Source of the DNA: Kappaphycus alvarezii
Lineage: Eukaryota > Rhodophyta > Florideophyceae > Gigartinales > Solieriaceae
Direction: 5' to 3'
Assembly (NCBI GenBank): GCA_002205965.3
Contig: NADL03000462.1
Coordinates: 629,001-693,000 of the forward strand
Length of the DNA stretch: 64,000 bases
Of the stretch, positions 1 to 9,579 are shown piece after piece. The translations under genes and the position numbers were made by a program. How positions within the stretch are numbered: the stretch's first letter is position 1; every line of letters starts with the position of its first letter. A model generated the notes under the pieces. That model ran no database searches and was not told where the DNA came from. It saw only the letters and a list, made by a program, of their open reading frames with translations.

Positions 1-998
1 CGTAAGTAGAGACATGTGCTCATAACGCTGCTATTTCTCTGGTAATGATGAGATCTGCAGACGAACGGCACATACCGTGCTGGCGTATTTTTTGTCCTCC
101 ATGAGTACTCCCTATAAACTCAGCCATAGTAGATATGGCCCTGTTTTTCTCTGATGTTATAAGGGATCTGTGTCGGGTTGAGGCAGGGCAACCGTGCCGG
201 ATTACCATTTTAACAACTCCAGGAGATAGCTGTCTTCAATGATTCCCAGAATAAACAAGAGCAAATGGGCACATTTCAGCTGTGTTTTGCACAATATTAC
301 ATGAAATTCTTCTACCAACTGAAAGAACTGTAATTATTTGCGCGATTTGTAGCACACAACTGTCTCACGAAGTGGGGCGCAGGCTCTCTATCCCAGAACC
401 GTCTACTGCAAATTTACGGAATAGTATAAAATTTTATACTGCATTGTGTCATTAGAACAGCTTTACAGTGTAATGAGGTACTAGTTTCCACCATATATAA
501 GCTCACCGCTGACGGTCAGCCCTAGGGGAGACGGGGGCAGGTATGGGTCAGTCACAGGTGATGGGGCCTACGCTTTAACAGCGGAAACAATTCGGGACCA
601 ACAACGGCGGTAGGCACATAGGGCGGCAACTATTTCGACAAACGTACGCCACGAAGTAAGCGCAGGCACTACTGTAGCACAAGCGAAGTCTGGTCAGATT
701 TTTGGAGACAAGCAGAGCAAACAATAGGATCTCCAAGCCGTCCGAACTAACCGTCCCAGACCCAAGACAGCAACCCGATCTTCCAACAAATACTCGCACA
801 AGCAACCAAGTCATGGATGATCAGTGGAAAACTTCTGACGCTGCGCAAGACGAACCACCCTGCAAAGGTACGGGCGCCGGAGCTCACGCTTGAGCAGCAA
901 GACTTGCTTCACTTGCCGGCTGATACGGATCCACCCCAAACACCTAGGATGACCGAGCAAACCTCCGCAAAACCAAGGCTTCATTTACTGCGCTCATC
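1..998. other. Flank of the copia remnant, no gene
   Basis: I see no convincing gene here. The right half leads into the Ty1/copia remnant and could hold its 5' LTR and leader: a TATA-like run sits near 494-500, followed by a G-rich stretch ending near 537. No tRNA primer-binding site or LTR boundary could be fixed, because no matching copy was found directly after the RNase H region at 4.85 kb. Confidence 0.3.
489..537 (+). repeat. 49-bp dispersed repeat, copy 1
   Basis: This 49-bp stretch matches 7919-7967 in the same orientation with six mismatches by eye. It begins with CACCATATATAA and ends with GGGGAGACGGGGG. It may be part of an LTR promoter region or a separate small repeat. Confidence 0.6.
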
Positions 999-1385
999 AT
1001 GGCGAGCATATCAACGGAATTCAGTCTACTACCGGCACTCGACACCTTCCGCCAGCCGCCCACGGCCATACTTATCATACTGAAGTCGCTCCTCGAGCGT
1101 GACTCAAAGATCATGCATTCACTGCTGGAAGGAGAAGCACAAGCCTGTACCCTCACCGATATGACGTCTATCGGGGACTCAGTCAAAAAGCGTAGGGTAA
1201 TAAGATCCAAAATGCTAGCAGCCGACTACCCCGACATCCGAGAAGAAACCACCACCGTCAGTTTCGTGCCACAGGGCACCAGGCAGAAAAAGAATTACGA
1301 TTTGATCGCCACGGGAGCGGCATTCTACAGAACACTTACAACTGTGGCGAAGATGCATGCAGAACCCCACTCCATATCTCGTTAA
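999..1385 (+). pseudogene. copia gag-like fragment
   Basis: This 128-residue open stretch precedes the protease remnant. A segment reading LKSLLERDSKIMHSLLEGEA, followed by a TLTDM-like stretch and a KKRR basic run, resembles the C-terminal part of copia Gag (UBN2 family), where a 'leucine-leucine-x-serine-leucine-proline' turn is followed by a helix. The first ATG in the frame is at 999, but the real protein would have begun further upstream. No zinc knuckle was found. Identification rests mainly on position in the element. Confidence 0.45.
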
Positions 1386-1689
1386 GATGCCGCAATGCCG
1401 ACGACACAATCTTCTCCAGTCACAGAAAGCGCTACGCCATCCGCAAACCGGCGCAGTTACCACAAATATCAAGGCGGCGAGAGCAGACAACTTCGATGGC
1501 AATCATCCCGGAAGCACGAAGGATTCTTCACAAAGAAACAGATATAGCGGCTAACTGACCCAGTTCAAACAATTGCGACTTCACAGCCCGAAAACCTAAC
1601 AAACCTGCCGCCAAATCAGGCAAACGACGCGGCCCAGCTATTGTCCCAGCGCGGTTACGTTGCAGCCAAGCACCTGACGACATATCGGG

Positions 1690-1984
1690 TGCCGAAGAGT
1701 GGGAGAGCAGTAAGGTCATACTAGACTTCGGGGCGCAACCCACCCATATAAACCACAAAATTAAGTTGATGAAGAAGCTCCGCAAACCACTAACAACTTT
1801 CTCCGCAACAAACCACAAAACACTGTGCAAGCACTCTGCGCAGCTGACACGGAGCCCCTCGAGGTGCCCATCTATTAAGTTCCCAGCCTTATGCAACAAA
1901 ATACTGACAGCCAACTTGGTCTTGATCAGGGGTGTTGCCATAAACCACGGACCTTTAGACCAAGAACGTAGCATACGTCGATAA
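1690..1984 (+). pseudogene. copia aspartic protease remnant
   Basis: The frame around 1695-1790 reads EEWESSKVILDFGAQPTHIN. This matches the copia protease start, where W-x-(I/V)-L-D-S-G-A-x-x-H is expected. The catalytic Asp is present, but the following Ser/Thr has become Phe, so the D-(S/T)-G triad is broken. The frame runs on to a stop at 1984 without further landmarks. In the family this enzyme cuts the Gag-Pol polyprotein; here it cannot work. Confidence 0.6.
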
Positions 1985-2270
1985 ACAAACAGGCACCCGC
2001 ATACCCATTGCAACCTGGAGCGACAAAAAATTCGTGATCAATGACCCCGCAAGCAACAAGGGACGCAAAGCAGGGAAACAGGAGCGACTTCAACCATCTC
2101 ATACTAAGAAGCGGCAACCACGGACACTGACTAAGACGGTGGGACAACCAAGTCCTAACAAGTTTTTTCAAATCCCGCCCATGGATTTCGAAACGGTAGC
2201 AAATAAACTCTACTATTTATCCAACATCATGCAGCCCAATCCCACGAGAAAGTAGTGGTAAAATGAGCGC

Positions 2271-2910
2271 ATGCTCCACAATTATCACTTGATCTTCAAT
2301 CACATCAATTTACATGCGCTCCAGAAAATGGAAAAAGAAGACCTTATACCACTCTCCAAGTCACTCAAAGAAAGGCCGCCTAAACTAACGTGCTTAAGAT
2401 GCGCACATGGCAAGCCCGAACCGCAACCACAAAAGCCAACATCACATGACCAAAAGGTGGGCGGGGAATTGTGCTCGGATGTTATGGGGCTAATCCCCCA
2501 AGCGATCAGCACAGGTAGCAAGTATGTTGCAGCATTTATGGATGTTGCCTCAAGGTACGTCATATTCCATTTCATACCGACTCGACGTGACGTCAACAAG
2601 TGTGTGCGTGACACACTGGCACTCGTTCAAACAGGAATAAGCGCTACCCAAACACGTTCACTACAGACAATGCACGTGACTATTTATCAAAGGACCTGCA
2701 ACAGCTTTACGACCAGGTCGCATCACGGTGAGCTCGACAAGCCCCCAAACTCCGCAGCAGAACTCATTAGCGGAGCGGATATTCTCAACATTTATGGGAG
2801 CAGCACGGACAACCCTGCATCAAGCCCAAGTGCCCGAAGCATATCCATATTACGCGCTGAGTGATGCAGTGTTCAAGTATAACATCACTACATACTCAAA
2901 AAATGGCTAA
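2271..2910 (+). pseudogene. copia integrase remnant
   Basis: Two overlapping frames together cover an integrase. The first (from 2271) has an HHCC-type zinc region: HLIFNHINLHALQKM with spaced histidines, then TCLRCAHGK giving Cys-x2-Cys. It continues into the catalytic core with SDVMGLIPQA and a SRYVIFHF segment; the Asp is the expected first acidic residue. After a frameshift, the second frame (2728-2910) reads SPQTPQQNSLAERIF, the region that holds the catalytic Glu in copia integrases. Frame change and decay make it non-functional. Confidence 0.75.
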
Positions 2911-3167
2911 TTGCCACACACCAGGTGGAAAGAAAAGGAACCCCCTTTCCAACGGCTCTATAACTTCGGCCAGATTGGAACGGCCTATGCCCGCCGGGAC
3001 CGAAACCATGCGCGCAAGCTGGACTCTCGGGAATTTACCGTACCCTATCTCTATACAGCCACAACTGCAACATTTACGGTACAGGAACTGCAAACAGGAA
3101 AAATCCACCGCATTCGGGCGATTGATTTTCAACCATACCGAACCGACAGGGACCCGTCTGCTCGATT

Positions 3168-4320
3168 GTGGCGCGACCATCAACGAAAATTCATGCCCGA
3201 AACACCCAGCCGGAAGGAAAAGAGCACACGAAACCTCTCCGCAACGCAGCCGACGTACGCCGATTCCCTGACAGAGATCTATCGGGCATCGCACACGGTC
3301 AGGAGCTGCAAAAGATCGACAAAGAGTACAATATTAAGTGGCTCAGCAACGAGGCCCTTCACCAAAATGCGAAACCGATTCAGCTCATAATGACGTACCG
3401 GTACGAGAGAAGCGCAAACAGACAGCTGATCGAACGCAAAGCGAGGTACTCAGCACGGGTCGACAAAATGGTGGCCCGTGTCTACTATAACCCAGAGCAC
3501 CCAGGAGCGTATACCACTGAAAAAACCACAGTGCGCCTACTATTGGCGCTTACAGCAGCATATCAGCTTTATTCCGACCAATTTGACATCAAGTCGGCGT
3601 TTGTGTACGAGGATTACGGCTACGCCAAGCCTGTCCTAATAAGGCAATTTCCCAAGTTTGATGGTACCCTACGACACCCCGGCAAACCAGCGGGTGCCCT
3701 CATGATGAATATATACGGCACACCATCATTAAGGGTAATAATATCTAAAAGGCGCCGAAGCCTTCTTCAAAGCTCCAGGATTCAACCAAAGCAACAGCGA
3801 CTCTTGCTTGTTCGCCAACTTTATAGGACTCGATACCTTCACCATCCTTGCTGTCACCACCTACGACTTTCTCGTAGTCGCCGCTCAAAACGAGCGCATC
3901 GAAAACCTATTTCAGGCGCTCAACGAAAACTACAAAAATTCCCGTAAAGCGACTAGGTCCACCGTCGCAGTACTTGGAATGGCGCATAGAGCACAAGGCA
4001 GATGGCCCAATCACAATCAGTCAGCCATCCTGCGCCTCCCAGGCGCTACAGACTATGCGTATGGTTGAGTGTAATGGCCGCCCATGTCCAAACGTGGAAG
4101 GCATGCGTTATTATGCTGTATCATGTGGCATCACGGGCCGGAAGACGCAGACACCCCGATTACTCAATGTAAAGTCAAGTACCAGGAGGTGATCGGAGAA
4201 CTACGGTACATCGCCGACTGCACGCGACCCGACATAGAGCTCTATATGAAAAGACTTAGTGCAGCTGCTCACAACTTGACAAAACGGCATTGGATGTTAA
4301 CGAACCACTTAATGCGATAA
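3168..4320 (+). pseudogene. copia reverse transcriptase remnant
   Basis: The frame from 3168 carries the N-terminal palm: YERSANRQLIERKARYSAR, then VRLLLALTAAYQLYSDQFDI with the motif A Asp, then a degraded SAFVYE. A second frame (3808-4068) covers the polymerase box, which should read YVDD but is TTYD. A third (3974-4192) reads YLEWRIEHKADGPITISQ, the usual copia segment downstream of the box. A fourth (to 4320) contains YQEVIGELRYIADCTRPDIE, the connection to RNase H. At least three frame changes and the lost YVDD make it dead. Confidence 0.8.
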
Positions 4321-4359
4321 TTCAATCAAAGCATCAATCAAAGTATCACATGTTACTCG

Positions 4360-4846
4360 GTGAATACAAATAAAATCAGCTCCCCTCCGCTGGGCACCTA
4401 CTTTGATGCTGATTTCGCCGGGCACACGACCAGCAAGTCAATCTCTGGAAATATGCAAACACTAAACGGCAGCCCCATCGCATGGCTCTCGCTGAAAAAA
4501 GACATACAGATCCTCAGCACATGCAAAGCAGAACATGTCGCAGCCACACGGGAATTCCAAACAACGACATGGCCACGTTGACTAATCTCGTTCTTTAACC
4601 TACGAAGGGGCCCCAAACCAGTCAGAATAGAAAACAAAGCGCCAATCAAGGTCATACATAAGACTGACGACACTAAGAAAAGGAAGTAGATTCAGCCGCG
4701 GAAGCACTGGCTGCGCGAAATTCTTGGCCGGAAAAAGATCACGCTCAACCATATACTGTTAGAAGAACAACTCGCAGACGTGTTAACGAAGCCACTGCAA
4801 AAAAAGAAGTTCACAGTAATGTCCAAGAAGCTCAATATCACTTAAC
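4360..4846 (+). pseudogene. copia RNase H remnant
   Basis: LGTYFDADFAGHTTSKSISG matches the first RNase H motif of copia elements, in which a D-A-D-W/F-A-G core is followed by K-S-x-S-G. AWLSLKKDIQILSTCKAEH is the next motif, with Glu in the (T/S)xAE position. A stop at 4579-4581 interrupts it. The same frame then resumes with a KPVRIENKAPIKV segment and ends with LADVLTKPLQ near 4790-4800, the normal end of a copia polyprotein. Confidence 0.8.
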
Positions 4847-5669
4847 AGGACGTACCCTACCACAACAGTCCCCCGACACTCCTCAGAGACTTCACTGTAC
4901 GGGGCTTGTCATCAGGAGATTGATATATAAACCGAAAATAAGCTGAGCGCCAAAGCACTGGAATCATCAAGATGTCATCAAAACAGCATTTCAAGTGCAA
5001 CAAGGTAACTAAGTTGTTGGTAAAATAAGGTTGGTCGTAATCAAAATTCGGCTGTAATGTCGAGTCGCAGAGAAAAAATTGGCCGCAAATATTTACGTCG
5101 CATTCGTTTTTTTCCAGATTCAGGACCCACCCTCCCGTCTTTCCATGGTGGCGAGTCCAGATCTACGACACGAAGGTCCTCACCATAATCCTACAACGCG
5201 TCACTACTCTCGCCCGCTGACCACTTCTAACCCCATTATTATTTGATGCTACGCTCGTTACTGAGCGGATCCCTTCGTAAGCCTTCCCGTCCAGCGTCAT
5301 GAACAGCTTCTCATTTAGCGAGAACGATTTGGAAAGCGAATCGTCCAATTTTGGTGATATCTTCAGTTCAACGGTTACTGCTGGTCATGCTCTGTGCCTT
5401 TACAAGTCAAGCCTTATCGCTGCACAGGCAGTAGTAACAGTCATCTTGGAACTTGATGATGATTATGTTTGAGATCATTCAGTTAACATTCTGATTTTCA
5501 AGATTAGTCGGCAGAAAAACCTCATGCATGGCCACTTATTCTTGTTTAAGTCTAATACGGGCTTTAATCTGGTCGAGTTCGGGGAGCTCTGTCAACTAGT
5601 ATGTCCTACAATTTTCAGTCGCAGTAGGTATACAATTCCACTTGCGTCGCTGCTGGAAGACCAACGAAG

Positions 5670-6339
5670 CTAAGCCCCCAAGAGCTCTTGGTAGCCAGCA
5701 TTATGTACCTTAGAGGATGCAATGGCATTAGAAACGAAGCTTTGTGCTGGAACTACAGTAGAACCTCTTCTCGTGACGATGCTATGTATGTCTACGGAGT
5801 GATAAATAAGGTCTTGGCTTCTGAAACATCTTGGTCTGGTAATATTCAACGCCAACAGAGCCGAAACAAGAACCATTTCTATAAGTTATGTCTCGGTTTC
5901 ATCGACAGAACTCTTTGCATGATCAGGAAACCAGCCTCGCAACCATCGGGCGTACTTTAATGGGCGCAAGAAAATGTACTGCATGAATAAAACAGCTGAC
6001 ATCGACCGTGATGGACTACTCAAATTCCTTGCATCAAGTTATGACGGATCTTTTCATGACGTAACTGTGCTTCGTGAAACTCATTTGGCGCTGAACTGGC
6101 AGCACTACTTCTCTGTTGACATCAACTCGCCACATCCTCTGGAGTACTTATTGGGCGATCCGGGTTATCTGGGTATGGACCATTTTATACAACGAAGAAT
6201 AGACGCTCGTGAAGTCGCAAATGTTGACGATGGTCCCGTCCTTCGTGCAATGAATAAGTTGCACTCTGGCTTCAGAGTTAAGGTTAAGTATGGAATTGGT
6301 GGTTTGAAGCAACGTTTTAGACGATTTCTAGATATATGA
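5670..6339 (+). pseudogene. Harbinger/PIF transposase (DDE_Tnp_4), broken
   Basis: The first frame (to 5960) ends with GFIDRTLCMIRKPASQP, which matches the first catalytic Asp region of PIF/Harbinger transposases (F-x-D-G-T-h). A one-base frameshift near 5945-5950 moves the reading into the frame that reads AYFNGRKKMYCMN and runs to 6339. That part has SFHDVTVLRE, LLGDPGYLGMD (second catalytic Asp) and RVKVKYGIGGLKQRFRRF. The last block normally has Glu-Trp before GIGGLK; here it is Lys-Tyr, so the catalytic Glu is lost. Length from recognisable start to end is about 220 residues, shorter than usual, so the N-terminus is also decayed. Confidence 0.8.
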
Positions 6340-6859
6340 CCAAATCGGCGCAATGCATTCACGCACATGTTTACAACTGCCGCCATACTCACTAACTTTT
6401 TACATCGCAAACGTCGTGACTATAGCGTACTTTTGCATCCAAGTAATGGCCAGAATGCTTGTGAATAGTTTTCTTAAAGCTCCACCAATTTCTTCATTTG
6501 CTCCTTGAAGAAATCCTCTGAGATGACTCGTTTTCACGTAGAAAAATAAGGCGATTGATCTTGCGATCAATTTACTGACTCTCAAGTGCACCTATATGCC
6601 TCTGACGCAAGTCTTGCCGATTTGCAATACCATCTTGTTGTACCTTTGTTTGGAACCTCACCGCCTGACATAAATTACCGGACTGCGTCCCGACAACATC
6701 CACCATAGTTGAAATTGCCTTTACACTGTATTCAGGGAGATCCTTCTTTGTAAGTCTACCTGTCCAAATAGCCCCACGCTCTTTTCCACCGCTTTCAATA
6801 TCTATAAAGATAGCACCATGGGCGGCCGATCCTCCCGTAGAACCTCCTGTCGTATTAAT

Positions 6860-7084
6860 CTAGCCAGCTGCGGGTGTTCTAGAATCTCGCTGAGCACTTG
6901 ACGTCTTAGATCTATCGCTAATAAGGGACTTGTGAAAGTCACACATTTTTTTCTGATTGTACATGTCCGATTCTTTCAAACGCTGCAGAATAGACTCATC
7001 TTGAAGCGTATGTCGGCGAGCACCTGCATCGTCTGATACGCCGGTTCTAATATCTCCCCAAGGGCTTTTGAGTGCGTTCTGCAA
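6860..7084 (-). pseudogene. Possible continuation of the 7139-7576 ORF
   Basis: This 74-codon open stretch has no ATG start. It is hydrophilic, with an LKESDMYNQKKMCDFHKSLI segment that looks helical and charged. It lies on the same strand just downstream of the ORF at 7139-7576 and may be a frame-broken continuation of that protein. No family recognised. Confidence 0.3.
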
Positions 7085-7138
7085 TATTCATTCCTGCGGA
7101 AGCCCCTTTGTATCAAACCCGGTTCCACTAGATGTGCA

Positions 7139-7576
7139 CTATTGCTTATAAGTTAGAATGAAATCCTTATAAACCTCTTTCCATACAGCAGCAGGCACTA
7201 TCTGCTGGAGAGAATGCTTTCGATTACGGCAATAAGTATTAAAGTGCTTACCATAGCTACTGGTCAGTACAACTGGTGCCTCAGCTCCAATGACAATTCG
7301 ATGCTTTTTTATCTTTAGACTGCTCTGTGCAACACCGGGCGATCTTGAAGTCATGATACTGCGGTTCGGTGATTGTGTGGAAGTGGTAGGCTTCACACGA
7401 AGAGTTTTCATCAGGCCAGAATTCGGATCGTCCAGCTGCATAGCAACATTAGTGTGCAAGCTTCCAGAATCAGTCACGGCTGCCTGAACTGGAGCATCAA
7501 GAATCGTTTCAAAATCGTCGTTTTCTGAGTCCTCATTGCTTTTTTGCAAGCAATCGACGGGTATCTGATCACTCAT
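7139..7576 (-). CDS. Hypothetical protein, possible Harbinger partner
   Basis: This 145-residue ORF begins with ATG. The N-terminal third is acidic and Ser/Asp/Asn-rich, the middle is Ser/Thr-rich and probably disordered, and the C-terminal part (about residues 90-145) is more ordered: KKHRIVIG, then SYGKHFNTYCRNRKHSL and VWKEVYKDFI. I recognise no domain. It lies on the opposite strand to the Harbinger transposase and converges on it. Active Harbinger elements often carry a second gene for a Myb/SANT or trihelix-like DNA-binding protein, which is the reason for suggesting a link. It could equally be an unrelated gene or a fragment. Confidence 0.4.
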   Translation of the reverse strand: MSDQIPVDCLQKSNEDSENDDFETILDAPVQAAVTDSGSLHTNVAMQLDDPNSGLMKTLRVKPTTSTQSPNRSIMTSRSPGVAQSSLKIKKHRIVIGAEAPVVLTSSYGKHFNTYCRNRKHSLQQIVPAAVWKEVYKDFILTYKQ

Positions 7577-7909
7577 ATCGCAAACAAAAGAAAGACTGAG
7601 GGCTGGAACTCAGGATGGAAACGCCAAAGGAAGTTTGCTTGATGCATGGGCTGGAACACGTTTTGATTGGTGAAGGGGCAAGGCAGATCGGTAAAGTTGC
7701 TCCCGTGCTCATGCGATCGACGAACGTGCAGCAGAAGGGGGGTTGAGTGCATGAAAACGAATCTATGTCGAAATTGCCGGTAAAATGACAAGAGGACTAA
7801 TTTCGGTATCTTTGCGAGTATGCAAAAACACGAAGTTTTCCAAAAATGTGACTATCAAACTCGTCATCGAAAATGAATGTTAATGAAGAGAATTTTTCTA
7901 TTGCGGTCA

Positions 7910-7990
7910 AATCTAATACACCACATATAAACTCGCCGCCGACGGTCTGCCCTATGGGAGACGGGGGTCTATCACATACTGTATTAGATT
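7910..7990 (+). repeat. 81-bp unit with 11-bp inverted ends
   Basis: The sequence AATCTAATACA at 7910-7920 is matched exactly in reverse complement at 7980-7990. Between them lies a copy (7919-7967) of the 49-bp repeat seen at 489-537. The inverted ends are absent from the other copy. Confidence 0.65.
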
Positions 7991-8044
7991 GTACTGTAAG
8001 GTGCTGCACAGTAACAACTTGACTCTGGAGAAGCAGAGGCAAAA

Positions 8045-9357
8045 GAAGTACAGTACAGTTCAGCAGAACAGTACGGTGTACGACATATAGTACAAAGCCG
8101 GAAATGGATGTATTCTAAAGCAAACATTATTTTTTGGGAAGTTCGAGTACAGGAACCTTAAATTTTATTACAAAACTTCCCAATCTTACCTCATTCAAGT
8201 GTTATACGGCGTTTGAAACTATTGTTTCGCCCCAGGTTGAGGCGAGGGGGAGGCTGGCTGTACAGTACAGTAATGCGCAGTACATTGAACACAAGAGCTA
8301 TTCGGAGCTCTTTGGGTGAGAAGAAACGCTACCAGCGTGCCTGGGATATCTTTGGGCAGTTAACGGCTGACCTCCAAGATTTTCTGGTAGGTTTCAGATG
8401 AGTGTTATTGATGATGATGTTCGTGGTGGTGGTGCAAGGGGAAAACGCGACAACACAATTCCGTTATTTTCGCGTATTCGCTCTAGCACAATCGCTAGAC
8501 TCGAACTATACAATCAGAACGTTGGTTAGTTTCGCGTAGAGGAGTGAGAGTAGGAAAGGGAGCGCGCGCGAGAACGGTATTGTAAACAGTAGAGATAGAT
8601 GGGGGCGAACTGAACGAATGGAGGATAGTTTCAGCTGCTTTAATCGTATATCTATAACAATAAACCACCTGTTTATTCGAGCCGGGGGGCGCTGGAAGCG
8701 CCACGCTGCGGTCTGGTATTTGCACTGTACTTTCCAAGGACGGGCGCAGCCCCAACGGCGGCGAAGATTTGGGCGAATATAAACTGTAAGTAGATAGTGT
8801 AAACTAACTACTTTAATGAAAGTTATACTGTAGAGTACTGGACTAGAGGTACTGTGCTCAGGTTAGGTGTAGGCTGTGATCCAACTGACAACATACAATA
8901 CAACAGAAATAACTAAAAAATTGACAAACTGAACCGTGGCCGCATAACATGAGCCACGTTGGTGCTATTTTACGACACGAAAAACACGTGTACATAGGCT
9001 ACCGTACAGTATCCATCGCTTGGCATCTTGCACAAAAGTACATTAACGGAGCTTATTGAGTAAACACGAGGAGAGTTTGGAGAGAGGGGGACCAAAACTT
9101 TACATCGTAGCATCGCCCTGAGTTCTTCCCGGACGCTACGCTCCCCAAAAAGCTCTTTTCTGACACTCAAATGCGCAGAAAAAATTACGGAATACGATCC
9201 AATCACCAAGTTGCTCAAGCTCAACACATCGGCTGACTGCATTTTTTGGAAACTTAGGATCTACGCATACCTCCGTCGAGATGATGCCGAGATCCCGGGA
9301 TTTTCAGAAGAGCCAACCCCTTCCTCCGCATACTTTAGAGAAGAGTAGTTCGAAGTC
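8045..9357. other. Non-coding, many CTGTAC/GTACAG boxes
   Basis: I see no supported gene. The first 300 bases hold several overlapping ACAGTAC/GTACTGT words (near 8047-8057, 8068-8075 and 8258-8280). On the - strand, 8495-8755 stays open and contains an AATAAA-like signal in a context resembling an LTR, but no partner copy was found. Confidence 0.35.
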
Positions 9358-9579
9358 ATGAATAGGGTAGTAAGCACCGTCGTATTTTGTCCTAGATACT
9401 CGCTGTTTTCAAAGTTTCGTAACATCATCGACGATTACGATCGTCCAGCCAAGGAATTGTGTGGTGAGATCGAAAACCTCTTGGACATTCATGTCAACGA
9501 TTTATGGACCTCCTCCACAAATTGGTCACCTAACATGTTGAGGTCTCTGCGCAAGGGGAAGCACATGAGCTCCTTCTAA
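9358..9579 (+). CDS. Small hypothetical ORF
   Basis: This 73-codon ORF starts with ATG and has a mixed, protein-like composition: an aromatic FCPRYSLFSKF start, then an acidic helix-like stretch (KELCGEIENLLDIHVNDLW). No signal peptide, membrane segment or known motif is visible. It could be a fragment of a decayed gene. Its existence as a gene is uncertain. Confidence 0.2.
   Translation: MNRVVSTVVFCPRYSLFSKFRNIIDDYDRPAKELCGEIENLLDIHVNDLWTSSTNWSPNMLRSLRKGKHMSSF

Larger units (their letters stand above)
820..4850 (+). mobile_element. Decayed Ty1/copia retrotransposon
   Basis: The order gag, aspartic protease, integrase, reverse transcriptase, RNase H on one strand is the Ty1/copia order (in Ty3/gypsy the integrase comes last). 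All parts are recognisable, but the reading frame changes many times and stops interrupt it, so nothing here can be translated as one polyprotein. The protease triad and the polymerase YVDD box are both altered. The last recognisable residues lie near 4846, in a motif reading LADVLTKPLQ. No LTR pair could be defined. The + strand is rich in A and C throughout, unlike the flanking DNA. Confidence 0.85.

Noticed and set aside
8495..8755. Solo LTR on the - strand
   Set aside because: An AATAAA-like signal is present, but no second copy, terminal TG...CA or target duplication was found.
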